DNA of 64,000 nt from Rapana venosa (GCA_028751875.1 CM054167.1:26895330-26959329), one strand, 5' to 3'; shown: positions 21,070 to 30,800, counted from the first letter of the stretch. Numbers and translations are program-made. Notes: a model not told the origin generated them from the sequence alone.

Positions 21070-21583
21070 AAAAAAATTTAAAAAATCAACAAACAAAGGA
21101 ACGAACAAACTAAACCAAAAACTACCCCAAAACCCATTCCAACAAGAAATACTGTTATCAAAATGCAAAGGAATTATATAAAGTCCCAACAGTTACAACA
21201 CACCAATATGCCCACACTTATAAAAAAAAATTTTAATTTTGTTTACAGCGCTTGTAAGTCGGGTAGATCTTTATCAAGCGACAAACCTTATCAAAGAACA
21301 GGGGGGTGGGGGGAAGGGGGGGGGGGGGGGGGGGGGGAGAATGGAAAGAGAGAGAAATTATACTGAAGAGGAAATAGTTTATCGTCATGCAGTATGGGAT
21401 GTGTATGGTGCATCACTGTAAAGGTTTATATAAATACATTGCTTGCAACCATTAATTTGGGGGAAAAAAAGGTGTTAAAATGTTTTAAAACAACCATACA
21501 AATAAAGCACTATCATCACAGTTGCTATCTTTCAAAAACAACCGACTTGGATTTGGTTTGAAAAAAAAGAAAAAAGCAATACA

Positions 21584-21935
21584 CAAGTCGCCATGGTGCA
21601 GTGGTTAGCGCCTTGGGTTACGGACTGGAAAGTCGTAGGTTCGAATCCCATAAGAGTCATAGGGAGTTTTCAGACTCGGGGCCGGCTCCTACCCAGAGTG
21701 AGTGTGTTGTGGGCTCAGTGGGAAGACTGGGACCACGCAGTCGAACTTCACGGATGCGAGTTTGCGAGTGTTGCTAAAAATTACCTGACCAACACTGCAG
21801 GTGTCTGTATCTCTCGGGGTGGGTTGACGCCAGGATGTATTATGATAGTAAGCATTGAGTCCAACCCTGTCAAACAGTCTCAAAGCACATGCACTTCCAC
21901 AGCAGCATTACGTCATCCTCATTATCACTGATCAT
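21584..21935 (+). mobile_element. SINE family D, tRNA-headed
   Basis: A box region CATGGTGCAGTGGTTAGCGC and B box GGTTCGAATCCC (21638-21649), then a body with GGGCTCAGTGGGAAGACTGG, ACCAACACTGCAGGTGTCTG and an end near CATCCTCATTATCAC. There is no cloverleaf past the T arm, so it is not a tRNA gene. Confidence 0.7.
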
Positions 21936-23199
21936 CATGCAATGAATAAAACCCAACACCAGGGACACAAACATGTACACCTGAGGGTTACCATGCTCCT
22001 TTGCAGAGTGGTGTGTGTTTATGTAAAGATCTCAAGCCTGACAAACCTATTCAATATCCAATATAATTGACTACTTTCGAGATTCTTTTAAGTGTTAAAA
22101 AAGTACCCAGGTGGAGTTTCTCTGAAGGTTCAAATCGGAAACCTCTAAGTTTGTTTCATTCATTTTGAGGGTTTTATGAACAGCTACTACCTCTGACCTG
22201 CATAGAGCTGTCAGCCCCTTCTGGGACAATGTCCATGCCTATCACAGTCTTTAGTAGTCCGTTTCATGACAGAGTGGCTGCCATCACAGCATAAGTATGA
22301 TCAAACCAGGAATAATAATAATTAAAAAAATAACGATGTCCACCTACGAAATCGTTTTACAAGGACTGGTCGCAAATCTGTCAAACATATTGCAGTGGAC
22401 TGACAGCCAGCAGACCGACTTCAATTCGCCCTCCTAGCAGGTACAGTCTCTGATTGCTGTGGCTAGTCAATTAAACAAACAAAGATTCCTAAATAACTGT
22501 GAATTCAAAACCAGCTCAGATGGCACAATTCTCCTGCCATGCTCAGTCACAACCAAAAGCACACTTTTAAGACTAAAATATCCTTTGGGACATTTTTTAA
22601 GAACAAACAGAGAAACGTTAAGATACTTTTAAAAAGCTTTTCTGAATCTGTGGAGATAATATGAATAGATTTTTTTTTAGAACAACCAAATAAAAAGTTT
22701 AAAAAGATAAATATCTTAACCCTTCCCTGAGTATGTGGAATGTAAAAGTTGTATTGAAGAACAAGAAGCATGAAGGTAATTTTAAACCTTCTCCAAACAT
22801 GTGGATTGTAAAGTAGAAATGATATGTCTATGTACATGTGGAGGGTAAAGTATATCATGTTCTCTGTTGTGCTCACCAATCATTAGCCAGCGCCCTGAAT
22901 GGCAGAAGGCCAACAATGCACACTGAACTGTACATTTTCAAAAAAACACAAAACAACAACTCCAAACTGTGCAGTCCTTTGACAATAATTTTTTTTATAT
23001 TATTATAGGGTGGTGTGTAGTAGCACTAGTACAAGACACTACAGTAATATTATGCCTACTTGATTTGTACATTAAAAAAAAACAAAATTGTGGCAAGACA
23101 ATTATAGAAAAAAAAGAAGGTAAGTCAGAAGGGTACACATTCCTATTACCTTGCACATTTTCCTTCTTTGTGGCTCCTTGGACAACAAAGGTACAGACC
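21936..23199. other. No gene seen
   Basis: Unique AT-rich DNA without recognised repeats or homologous coding. The short frame at 22547-22879 has no family signature. Confidence 0.4.
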
Positions 23200-24035
23200 T
23201 ATTGATAGCAAGTCTGTACAGGTTGATCTTAGCTGAAGACTCAACAACGAAGGTATTGGCACATTGATAGCAAGTCTCTCACGGCATTCATTCGCTATAC
23301 AGGTCGATCTTAGCTGTGGTACAGACACATAGACAGCAAGTCTCTCACGGCATTCATTCGCTATACAGGTAGATCTTAGCTGTAGACTCAACAATGAAGG
23401 TATAGACACATAGACAGCAAGTCTCTCACGGCATTCGCTATAATCTTAGCTGTAGACTCAACAATGAAGGTATTGACACATAGATAGCAAATCTCTCATG
23501 GCATTCATTCGTTATACAGGTAGATCTTAGCTGTAGACTCAACAATGAAGGTATTGACACATAGATAGCAAATCTCTCACGGCATTCATTCGTTATACAG
23601 GTAGATCTTAGCTGTAGACTCAACAAGGAAGGTACAGACACATTGATAGCAAGTCTCTCACGGCATTCATTCGCTATACAGGTAGATCTTAGCTGTAGAC
23701 TCAACAAGGAAGGTACAGACACATAGACAGCAAGTCTCTCACGGCATTCATTCGCTATACAGGTAGATCTTAGCTGTAGACTCAACAATGAAGGTATTGA
23801 CACATGGATAGCAAGTCTCTCACAGCATTCATTTGCTATACAGGTAGATCTTAACTGTAGACTCAACAACGAAGGTATAGACACATTGACAGCAAGTTTC
23901 TCACGGCATTCGCTATACAGGTAGATCTTAGCTGTAGACTCAACAATGAAGGTATAGACACATGGATAGCAAGTCTCTCAGGGCATTCATTCCGCTATAC
24001 AGGTAGATCTTAGCAGACACATTGATAGCAAGTCT
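23200..24035 (-). repeat. 81-bp minisatellite, about ten units, open in frame
   Basis: The unit on + is about AGCAAGTCTCTCACGGCATT, CATTCGCTATACAGGTAGAT, CTTAGCTGTAGACTCAACAA, TGAAGGTATTGACACATAGAT. 81 bp is 27 codons, so the - strand stays open as tandem 27-residue units (S-I-P-S-L-L-S-L-Q-L-R-S-T-C-I...). The open stretches at 23438-23884 and 23146-23409 are separated by a short deletion near 23430. No promoter, splice or signal sequence suggests expression. A detached unit lies at 24390-24475 beyond SINE insertions. Confidence 0.9.
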
Positions 24036-24054
24036 CTCACTGTGGTATTTGAAA

Positions 24055-24352
24055 TATTCACCGGGTTCGATTCCCCTTCAAGAGGATATTTTCCCTTGGA
24101 GTTAACATCAGTGCCAACTCACTCCTGCAAAATGCAATGGCCTTCGGTGTCTGAGGACTTGTGTTCACACTGCGAAACAATCTTGCACACACACGTAAAA
24201 CCTGTCTGCTTTTCTGGAGGTACCTGTATGCCGTTGGGAATGGGTAACAGAATTTACAAAACTGCATACTCAATGGGGGCTGGATGTAAAAAAAAAGCAC
24301 ATAAATGTTTATTCGATATATTCCATTATTCTCGAAGTAAAAGAACAACAAC
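24055..24352 (+). mobile_element. SINE family A, head-truncated
   Basis: It begins at the B box (GGGTTCGATTCCCCTTCAAG) and runs to TTCCATTATTCTCGAAGTAA plus AAT-rich DNA. It has inserted within the 81-bp array. Confidence 0.75.
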
Positions 24353-24481
24353 AACAATGATAATAATAAAAATAATAATAAAAATAAAAGTATTGCTATA
24401 CAGCTACATCTTAGTCACTCAACAATGAAGGTATAGACACATAGATAGCAAGTCTCTCATGGCATTTGCTATACAATTCTT

Positions 24482-24835
24482 TTTTTTTTATTCCTCTATT
24501 TCGAGGATAATGTAATAACCACTCACGCGCTTTTTACATCCAGTACCCGTGTGTATGCAGTATTTTGTAAATGTTGTCATCCGTTCCCACAGACACACAA
24601 TGGCCTACTCTTCCGAAAAGCGAAACAGCGTTTTCACCCATGCGGAAGATGTTCTGCATGCGTCCGCACACAGGACCTCGGTTTATAGTCTCACCAAAGG
24701 ACTTTTGGGGAGAGTGGAGTCGGCACTGATGTTAACTCCAGAGGGAAAATCCTCTTGAAGGAGATTCGAACCCGGGTCAGCAGATCACGAGTGCAATGTA
24801 CCTCAGTCTAACCACCAGCCTATACCCTCCTCCTT
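24482..24835 (-). mobile_element. SINE family A, full length
   Basis: Reverse tail TTTCGAGGATAATGTAATAA, then the CACACAATGGCCTACTCTTC and TTCTGCATGCGTCCGCACAC core, and the reversed B box GAGATTCGAACCCGG. It lies opposite its neighbours at 24055 and 24838. Confidence 0.82.
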
Positions 24836-24837
24836 AG

Positions 24838-25120
24838 ATCTTAGCAGAACATCTTGCGCACACGTTAAATCCTGTTCCGCTTTTCGAAAGAGTAGGCCAT
24901 TGTGTGCCGGTGGGAACAGATGACAAAATTTTCTAAACCGCATACACACGGGGACTGATGTAAAAAAAAAGCACCTGAGTGCTTATTCCATTATCCTCGA
25001 TATAAAATAATAAATAAATCTTTTTTTTAAAAAATCATGTCATCTGAGTAAGCGCTTTAATTTGTTGCTTTACAAGATTCAGCGCTATATAAATTCCATA
25101 CATTACATTGTTATTAGCCA
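24838..25120 (+). mobile_element. SINE family A 3' half joined to an L2-type tail
   Basis: CAGAACATCTTGCGCACACG through TTATTCCATTATCCTCGATA is family A. It continues with ATCTGAGTAAGCGCTTTAAT, TTACAAGATTCAGCGCTATA and AATTCCATACATTAC, the L2 3' end. The same junction occurs at 31045-31205. Confidence 0.7.
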
Positions 25121-25418
25121 CTCATCAAAAGGGACCTTGGCAGCTTTTTGTCGTGACGGTAGTGATCCCCCACCATCTGTGTGACTACCTTGTTTTGTTG
25201 TGACATTGCCTGCCTGCAGGTTCCCTGATTGATATGAGACTAGCATCCTCTTGTGCTGGCATCGTGAGAGAGTATGGAGATTCTACCGGTCAGTCCAGTC
25301 CGATAGATTCATGCTGCTAAAAAAAAAAAAAAAAGATCGGCAAGTTCTTTCTAATAGGGCATGCAAGTTTAAAGATGCATTCTAGTTTGTTTTTACCTTT
25401 TTTGTGTGTGTGTGTGTG

Positions 25419-25451
<33 letters not shown>

Positions 25452-25465
25452 TTTGTGTGTGTGTG

Positions 25466-25512
<47 letters not shown>

Positions 25513-25559
25513 GTGTGTAAGTGTGAGCTCTTCTCTCTCTCTCTCTCTCTCTTCTTTAT

Positions 25560-25628
<69 letters not shown>

Positions 25629-26220
25629 TGTGGCTTCCTTTTCTCTGTCGTGTTCACGCTGTACCCCTTCATTAATGATTAAGTTGTTGTTTGTGTGGGC
25701 TTTTTTTGTTTTTTTTGCTTGTTAATCGTTATTGTGGTCATGAATAGTAGCCAGTGAATCAGTTATACTCTAAGGATTGTTGATGTTCACACACCACACA
25801 TCCCACATCAAACCATTATGAGTTGTTTACAGAGGTGGCTTTTTATAAAATATTTGAAACATTTGTATTGATTTTATCATTATTTATAATGAATTAAAAC
25901 GGAAACAGTAACATCAGTAGTACTCCAAAAAGATAAATATGTAATGATAGTTAAAACAAGTCACATCACAAACACACCAACACTAACACTTACACCATTT
26001 TGAAACTGAACCCCAGGTTCTTTTCAAATAGAAAAAAATTTGAAGAGCAATATGTTGTTATTAGAGATATTCAAACTGTAATCCATATGATTTATTTAAA
26101 AAGGAAACAATTAACTAATCAGCAGCTACTTCAGGGAAAACAGATAATTATTACTGATAGTTAAACACAGAGTGTTGTCACATGTCGAGCATAACAACTG
26201 CCAGACACTGGTGAACATAC
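25121..26220. other. No gene seen; long TG arrays
   Basis: (TG)n at 25403-25518 and 25561-25627 flank a TCTC run. The remaining DNA (25640-26220) is AT-rich, unique and noncoding by inspection. Confidence 0.5.
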
Positions 26221-26451
26221 GTTATCAGCCAGATATCTCAAAACTGAAAGCCACAGTTATCTTCTCACATATGAATAATTGAAGAACAATTATTACTGTT
26301 ATCAGCCAGATATCTCAAAACTGAAAGCCACAGTTATCTTCTCACATATGAATAATTGAAGAACAATTATTACTGTTATCAGCCAGATATCTCAAAACTG
26401 AAAGCCACAGTTATCTTCTCACATATGAATAATTGAAGAACAATTATTACT
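26221..26451 (+). repeat. 77-bp tandem repeat, three near-identical units
   Basis: GTTATCAGCCAGATATCTCA begins at 26221, 26298 and 26375, each followed by AAACTGAAAGCCACAGTTAT, CTTCTCACATATGAATAATT and GAAGAACAATTATTACT. I see no differences between units. Confidence 0.95.
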
Positions 26452-26582
26452 CTTTCATCATTAAAAAAGCCACCTGTTTTGGCAAAAATATAAAGTAAAA
26501 AATTGAGCTACTGTGGGTTTTTCTGGAACCACCTCTTGTCACAGGATCTATCTATCTATCTATAGCATATATATATATATAT

Positions 26583-26935
26583 ATGCTACGCTACATGACA
26601 AAAATCAAATGGGAAGACAGGATCACGAATGAAGAACTATGGAGAATGTGCAAAGTTGATGATCTGAAGTCTGTTGCTAGTACCAATAGACTGCGCTGGT
26701 TTGGGCGCGTTCAACGGAAAGCAGACCAACACATCATAAAAAGAGCAATGAACTTTGTAGTGGATGGAAAGAGACCAAAGGGAAGACCTAGCAAGACCTG
26801 GGCTACCTGTATTGCAGATGATCTTAGAGAAAGGAGCGTAAATAGCGAGGAAGCTCAAAACAGAGAGAGATGGAGAAGGCTCATCAATATCATATCAAAC
26901 CTCCCCTGGGAGAAACATGACAAAAAAGGAAGAAA
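26583..26935 (+). pseudogene. LINE reverse-transcriptase C-terminal fragment
   Basis: The frame encodes I-K-W-E-D-R-I-T-N-E-E-L-W, L-R-W-F-G-R-V-Q-R, G-K-R-P-K-G-R-P-S-K-T-W, and N-R-E-R-W-R-R. This is the C-terminal region that follows the RT domain in RTE/Jockey-like LINEs (L-R-W-x-G-H-V...G-R-P-x-x-x-W). The RT core and endonuclease are missing. It ends in a TA microsatellite. The 141-residue open frame is intact but has no gene context. Confidence 0.8.
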
Positions 26936-26941
26936 AAAAAA

Positions 26942-26972
<31 letters not shown>

Positions 26973-27019
26973 ATGAGAAATATAGTGGAGGAAAACAAGT
27001 GCAGATAACCAGTTACAAC

Positions 27020-27025
27020 TTTATT
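27020..27025 (-). promoter_or_regulatory. Candidate poly(A) signal of the HtrL_YibB-like gene
   Basis: AATAAA on the - strand, about 280 bases past the stop codon at 27305. A TG/CG microsatellite (27100-27185) would lie in the 3' UTR. Confidence 0.4.
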
Positions 27026-27119
27026 ATTCTTATCATAAACAGGATTTTGGTCAAAGATTTAAAAACAAAACCAACAATGCACATATCTATATATCTACAT
27101 GTGTGTGTGTGTGTGTGTG

Positions 27120-27167
<48 letters not shown>

Positions 27168-27304
27168 GTGCGCGCGCGCACACACGCGCGAGCAAGGCCC
27201 TAAAACAAACCCCAAAAAAAACAAATAAGCAAACAACAGCACACAAAACGATCAACCACCCAAGTATGGCATCCCAACCCAGTAGTGTGTCCCTCCCATC
27301 TCCC

Positions 27305-28186
27305 TCACTCTTCCCTGTAACAGTGGAAACCCAGGTAAAACCAGCAGCGGTTGTAGAGGCTGTTGAGAGGCCAGCTGAACAGTTGCAGCTCCGTCACAAC
27401 CCTGAACTTCTCCCTGAAGGACGGCTTGAACATGGCGTACAGCACCTGCTGGTCCGTGTTGACCAGCCCGAGGCCCAGAAAGTGCTGCAACGCCTGGCGG
27501 TACTCGGCAATAAACTGAGCGTATTTCTCACGGGTGGCCAGCATCATCCCGCCCCCTACCCACAACTTGTTCGTCTTGAAAATCTCTGCCGCCGTCAGAG
27601 TAAAATCGGCGGCGTGGATCAAGCTGACGGCCACTTTTCGGTCGTCGAAATCGGCAGGCACCGCGATCCAAAACGGTTTCTTCCTGAAAAGCAGCTTGCG
27701 GAAATAGCCGATGTCGATCCAGGCGTAGTACTCGGTGCGGAAAAGGTCCCAGGACAGAGCTTTCTCCACCACGTCCACTTTGGCGTTCTGCGTGCAAGGG
27801 TACTCGGGCAGGACCGTGTTGGGGTAGAACTTGGGGTAGCCCGGGTCGGAGAGGATCTCGCTGATCCTGGACAGCTGGCGGAAGGAGGCGAGCTCGGAGC
27901 GGTTGGAGAGGAAGACCACTTTGAGGTTCCCGCCGGCGAAATGGCGGCGGAAGAAGCGGGCCATGTGCGGGCTGTCGGTGAAGAAGAGGAGCGGGTTCTG
28001 CAGGTAGGAGAAGGCCTGGGCCCAGCGCAGGTAGAGGTCAGGGGAAAACCGGTAGCTGGGGTCAGTCCCCTTCTGGAAGGTGCCCAGGTCAAAGAACGCG
28101 GTGACCACCGTGACGTTGACATTGTCTTCCCGGGACAGCCGTGGGAAAAACGGGGGCACCATGTGAGGCAGGACGCACAGGGAGTT
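27305..28186 (-). CDS. HtrL_YibB-like glycosyltransferase-like protein, lumenal domain exon
   Basis: This is the terminal exon of the - strand gene. CCCCTTTGCAG precedes it, it starts in phase 0 at 28186 (N-S-L-C-V-L-P) and ends with a stop at 27307-27305, giving 293 residues. Features resembling the HtrL_YibB family are, in order: V-T-V-V-T-A-F-F-D-L-G near residue 20; Y-L-x-W...L-L-F-F-T-D near 50; F-R-T-E-Y-Y-A-W-I-D-I-G-Y-F-R near 155; W-V-G-G-G-M-M near 205; N-T-D-Q-Q-V-L-Y near 240; and terminal W-F-Y-L-G-F-H-C-Y. The acidic W-I-D-x-G site suggests a GT-A-like fold, but activity and substrate are unknown. The exon is markedly GC-rich against AT-rich surroundings. The apparent extra N-terminus up to 28324 is SINE E sequence in the intron. 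Confidence 0.85.
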   Translation of the reverse strand, partial: NSLCVLPHMVPPFFPRLSREDNVNVTVVTAFFDLGTFQKGTDPSYRFSPDLYLRWAQAFSYLQNPLLFFTDSPHMARFFRRHFAGGNLKVVFLSNRSELASFRQLSRISEILSDPGYPKFYPNTVLPEYPCTQNAKVDVVEKALSWDLFRTEYYAWIDIGYFRKLLFRKKPFWIAVPADFDDRKVAVSLIHAADFTLTAAEIFKTNKLWVGGGMMLATREKYAQFIAEYRQALQHFLGLGLVNTDQQVLYAMFKPSFREKFRVVTELQLFSWPLNSLYNRCWFYLGFHCYREE

Positions 28187-28235
28187 CTGCAAAGGGGACC
28201 AAAAAAAAAAAGATGGACAACGTTTCCGAATCAAA

Positions 28236-28522
28236 AAAGTATGTTCTTTCGAGCCAGAAGGCCCATAGAGCCGGAGCTTATCCCGGTTTCTGTAGCGTTT
28301 AGCGAACTGATGGTTTTTCACCACCCCTGTGACAGGACGCTAGTCTGTCTGCCAGATACTTCCCCAGCAGAGCTGGTACCCACTTGTACACCTGGGTGGA
28401 GTGAGGAAAATAGGAGTAAAGTGTCTTTCCCAAGGACACAACACCGAGCCGAGAGCGGGGATCGAACCCGCGACCTCTGGATCACGAGTTGACCGCCTAA
28501 ACCACTCGACCACGGTGCCTCC
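28236..28522 (-). mobile_element. SINE family E with target-site duplication
   Basis: The - strand head ACCGTGGTCGAGTGGTTTAG (tRNA-Leu/Ser-like) and B box GGTTCGATCCC, then TGTCCTTGGGAAAGACACTT, CACTCCACCCAGGTGTACAA, GTGGGTACCAGC and a T-rich end. Direct 13-bp repeats TTTCCGAATCAAA flank it at 28223-28235 and 28523-28535. Insertion by target-primed reverse transcription is the simplest reading. Confidence 0.85.
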
Positions 28523-28611
28523 TTTCCGAATCAAAGCAATTCATGAATTAAAAGGTGGATGAAGGAAGGAACTGCTGCCAACCAGGTGTACCTCCTCTCT
28601 ACTGGATCTGG

Positions 28612-29050
28612 CGGATGATCGGTGGTCTAGAGGTAGTAACGCGCCTGTCTAGAAAGCGAAAAGTCCGGGTCGGAAGTGTTGCGGGGGTTCGTATCCCGTT
28701 TTGGACCCGAAACTTCCCCCCCCCCCCCCCCCCATCCATTAGACCATGAGTGGTGGTGGTCTGGGCGCTTGTCTTTCGGATGAGGTGAGACGATAAACCG
28801 AGGTCCCGTGTGTTGCACATAATTATTTAGCACACGTAAAAGAACCCACGGCAACAAGAGAGTTGTCCCTGTCAAAATGATGTAGAAAAAAAGCCACTCT
28901 GATAGGAAATACTGTTGCAGACAGGAAAAAAGAGAAAAAAATGGGTGGCGCTGCTCTTGTGGCGACGTGCTCTCTCCGGGTAGAGCAGCCCGAATTTCAC
29001 GCAGAGAAATCTGCTTGACTTAAAGGGGTATAAATAAATAAAATAAATAA
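28612..29050 (+). mobile_element. SINE family B, full length
   Basis: Head CGGTGGTCTAGAGGTAGTAA with B box GGGTTCGTATCCC (about 28685), then a C run, GCGCTTGTCTTTCGGATGAG, GATAAACCGAGGTCCCGTGT, AAGAACCCACGGCAACAAGA, GCCACTCTGATAGGAAA, TGGGTGGCGCTGCTCTTGTG, GAGCAGCCCGAATTTCACGC and an (AAAT)n tail. Reference copy for family B. Confidence 0.85.
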
Positions 29051-29147
29051 ACTGTCTTCAGGTTACTCTGATACAGGTGCAAAAAACCTGCCGAACCAAA
29101 CTCCACATTCCTCACTTTGAATCTAGACTTCTTTTTTTAATTTAAAA

Positions 29148-29497
29148 AAAATCATTTTATTCTTGTATTTTGATAATGAAATAAGCACTCATGTGCTTTT
29201 ATCTACACCTAGTCCCCGTGTGTATGCAGTTTTGTAAAGTTTATCATCTGTTCCCATCGGCCTACTCTTCCGAAGAGTGGAACAGGATTTAACGTGTGCG
29301 CAAGATGTTCTGCGTGCGTTCGCACACACGGGGCCTCGGTTTATAGTCTCATCCGAAAGACTTTTGGGGAGAGTGGAGTCTGCACTGATGTTAACTCCAG
29401 GGATAAAAAAAAAATCCCCCTTGAACGGGAATCGAACCCCGGTTGTCAGATTGCGAGCGCAATGTTCTTCTAACTGTTAAGGCTATCTCGCCCCGGG
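29148..29497 (-). mobile_element. SINE family A, full length
   Basis: Reverse tail TTTTGATAATGAAATAAGCA, core CTCATCCGAAAGACTTTTGG, GAATCGAACCCCGG (B box) and head end GGCTATCTCGCCCCG. Confidence 0.82.
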
Positions 29498-29689
29498 TAT
29501 CTAGAATCTTCTTGTGGTCCGATTGGTAGTGGTGTCACGGGCTATAGGCAAACGGTCCCCCCTCCATGGAAAAAATACCCCTGGATAACTTGTTACTTTT
29601 ACAGGCTAACTTAATATTCATAAGAAAGTTTTGTTTTGTTTAAAAGCCAAATTGCATTTTTGGGGGGTTCTCAGTCATTAATATGTGTT

Positions 29690-29815
29690 TTCGTTCCTCG
29701 GCTAGAGCTCCGAAGTTTACTCACGAGGGTTTGTGTGTTGAAACCACCGCTTGCCAACCGTTAAGGTAGCCGCATTCCGACTTCGGGGATGACGTCTAAA
29801 CCCGGCACTGGTGTG
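29690..29815 (-). repeat. Interspersed repeat I, - copy
   Basis: The reverse complement matches 20938-21069: GTTTAGACGTCATCCCCGAA, GTCGGAATGCGGCTACCTTA, ending GAGCTCTAGCCGAGGAACG. Confidence 0.55.
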
Positions 29816-29861
29816 AATGTGCTTTTGGTTGTTCGTTTTGTCTTGGTTGGTTTGTTGTTGT

Positions 29862-30152
29862 TGTAAATTTTGCCATCGGTTTCTACCGGCACACAATGGC
29901 TTTTTTTTTTTAAACGTGTGAGCAAAGATATTCTTACACAACCATCGCACACACTGAATCTCAGTTTCTTAACACTCTCGTGGGAATGACTTTGAAGGGA
30001 TCGGGAGTGGAGTCGGTACCGATGTTAAAACTGCAGGAGAGTGGGAAGAGAGAAAGGGTGGTCTCCATGGTGGATCGAACCCGAACCCGGGCTATCAGAT
30101 GGCGAGCTCAACGTTCGTTCACCGTGACAAGGCTAGCTAGCCCTCACCACTC
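29862..30152 (-). mobile_element. Divergent SINE A-like element
   Basis: It retains CATCGGTTTCTACCGGCACA, CACAATGGC, GGGAGTGGAGTCGGTACCGA and TGGATCGAACCC plus a GGCTAGCTAGCC head end, in family A order but with many substitutions. Either an old A copy or a sister family. Confidence 0.6.
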
Positions 30153-30184
30153 TCCCCTGCAGGATCTTAGTTTTTGCTCCTTAC

Positions 30185-30271
30185 CATATTCTTCAGAACG
30201 TAGCAGAGTAGCACGATAAACAGGATGAGGCTGGTGACAACCAGGCCCCGACGAAGAGAAGTTTTCTTCAT
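30185..30271 (-). CDS. HtrL_YibB-like protein, first coding exon (signal anchor)
   Basis: It encodes MKKTSLRRGLVVTSLILFIV followed by LLCYVLKNM: a short basic cytoplasmic tail (K-K-x-S-L-R-R), about 17 hydrophobic residues and no obvious signal cleavage site. That fits a type II Golgi/ER anchor. The exon ends ATG before GTAAGG at 30184, phase 0, matching the phase-0 acceptor at 28187. The start at 30271 is preferred. An in-frame ATG at 30343 would add 24 residues, including a Leu run from a CTT repeat, and put the anchor farther in. Joined length is about 322 residues. Linkage to the downstream exon is inferred from phase, strand and topology. Confidence 0.72.
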
Positions 30272-30445
30272 CTTCTTGATGGCCACCCAAGGTCTGGAAC
30301 TTTCGCAGCGCGGAAGAAGAAGAAGAAGAAGTTGGGATGTCATAGCCACAGCCTGAAGATGATGAACGGGTGCCAGACTTTTGGACAGGGGTCGTCCTCC
30401 TCCAACTCATGAACAGGTAGTGCGGCGTCAGGTTTGAACATGGTT
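30272..30445 (-). other. Probable 5' UTR part of the exon, with upstream ORF
   Basis: A pyrimidine-rich CTCCGTTGTTTTTGCAG ends at 30446, so this exon may begin at 30445 and an earlier noncoding exon may lie farther out. An ATG at 30441-30439 opens a frame of about 33 codons (M-F-K-P-D-A-A-L-P...) that is out of frame with the main start and stops just before the ATG at 30343. Confidence 0.4.
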
Positions 30446-30512
30446 CTGCAAAAACAACGGAGGAGATGGAGGAGGAGGAGGAAGACAGAAGTTTAGTAGG
30501 TAAAGGTGGTAA

Positions 30513-30800
30513 AAGTGTTGCTATAACCTATGTGGTCGTTGGGGACCGCGGTGTCAAGAGGCCTCAGCTTCTCCAGGGGCCAACATATAACTATTGAGGC
30601 GGCACCCATCTCCTTTTCTCTCGCTACTTAACCTTCCATGATCCTAAAGAAGGTAGGTACCCATTTATTTACAGCTGGGTGAATTAAGGGGGGAAGCTGT
30701 GCTGAAGCCAAGGTGCACGAACAGTGACCCACCTACTTGGTAACCACGAACAGTGCTGCTTAACCTTAGCTGGGGGGAAAGGGAGTGCTGTGACCACTGT
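30513..30800 (-). mobile_element. SINE family F (tRNA/5S composite), - copy
   Basis: The reverse complement shows the tRNA-like end, AGCTAAGGTTAAGCAGCACT, a GTGGTTACCAAGTAGGTGGG variant of the 5S C box, TAAATGGGTACC and ACCACATAGGTTATAGC. All modules are present but the C box is damaged. Confidence 0.8.

Larger units (their letters stand above)
28187..30184 (-). other. Intron of the HtrL_YibB-like gene
   Basis: Donor GTAAGG at 30184 and acceptor TTTGCAG at 28187, phase 0, about 2.0 kb. It contains SINE E, SINE B, SINE A, repeat I and a divergent SINE A-like element. Confidence 0.75.

Noticed and set aside
21584..21660. tRNA gene
   Set aside because: A and B boxes are present but no complete cloverleaf or acceptor stem, and a SINE body follows. 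The same reasoning applies to the heads at 12770-12945, 18219, 28236-28522 and 28612.
23200..24035. CRISPR-like array
   Set aside because: Units are contiguous, with no unique spacers, and the DNA is animal nuclear; it is a minisatellite.
27619..28122. 167-codon Ser/Thr/Pro-rich frame on the - strand
   Set aside because: It is a shifted frame of the GC-rich HtrL_YibB-like exon, with low-complexity composition.
28187..28324. Extended N-terminus of the HtrL_YibB-like protein
   Set aside because: Those codons lie upstream of a good acceptor and read through SINE E, so they are intronic.
26954..28492. 512-codon open frame on the + strand
   Set aside because: It is antisense to the HtrL_YibB-like exon and runs on into SINE E and a TG repeat. 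The - strand carries the conserved protein with splice signals.
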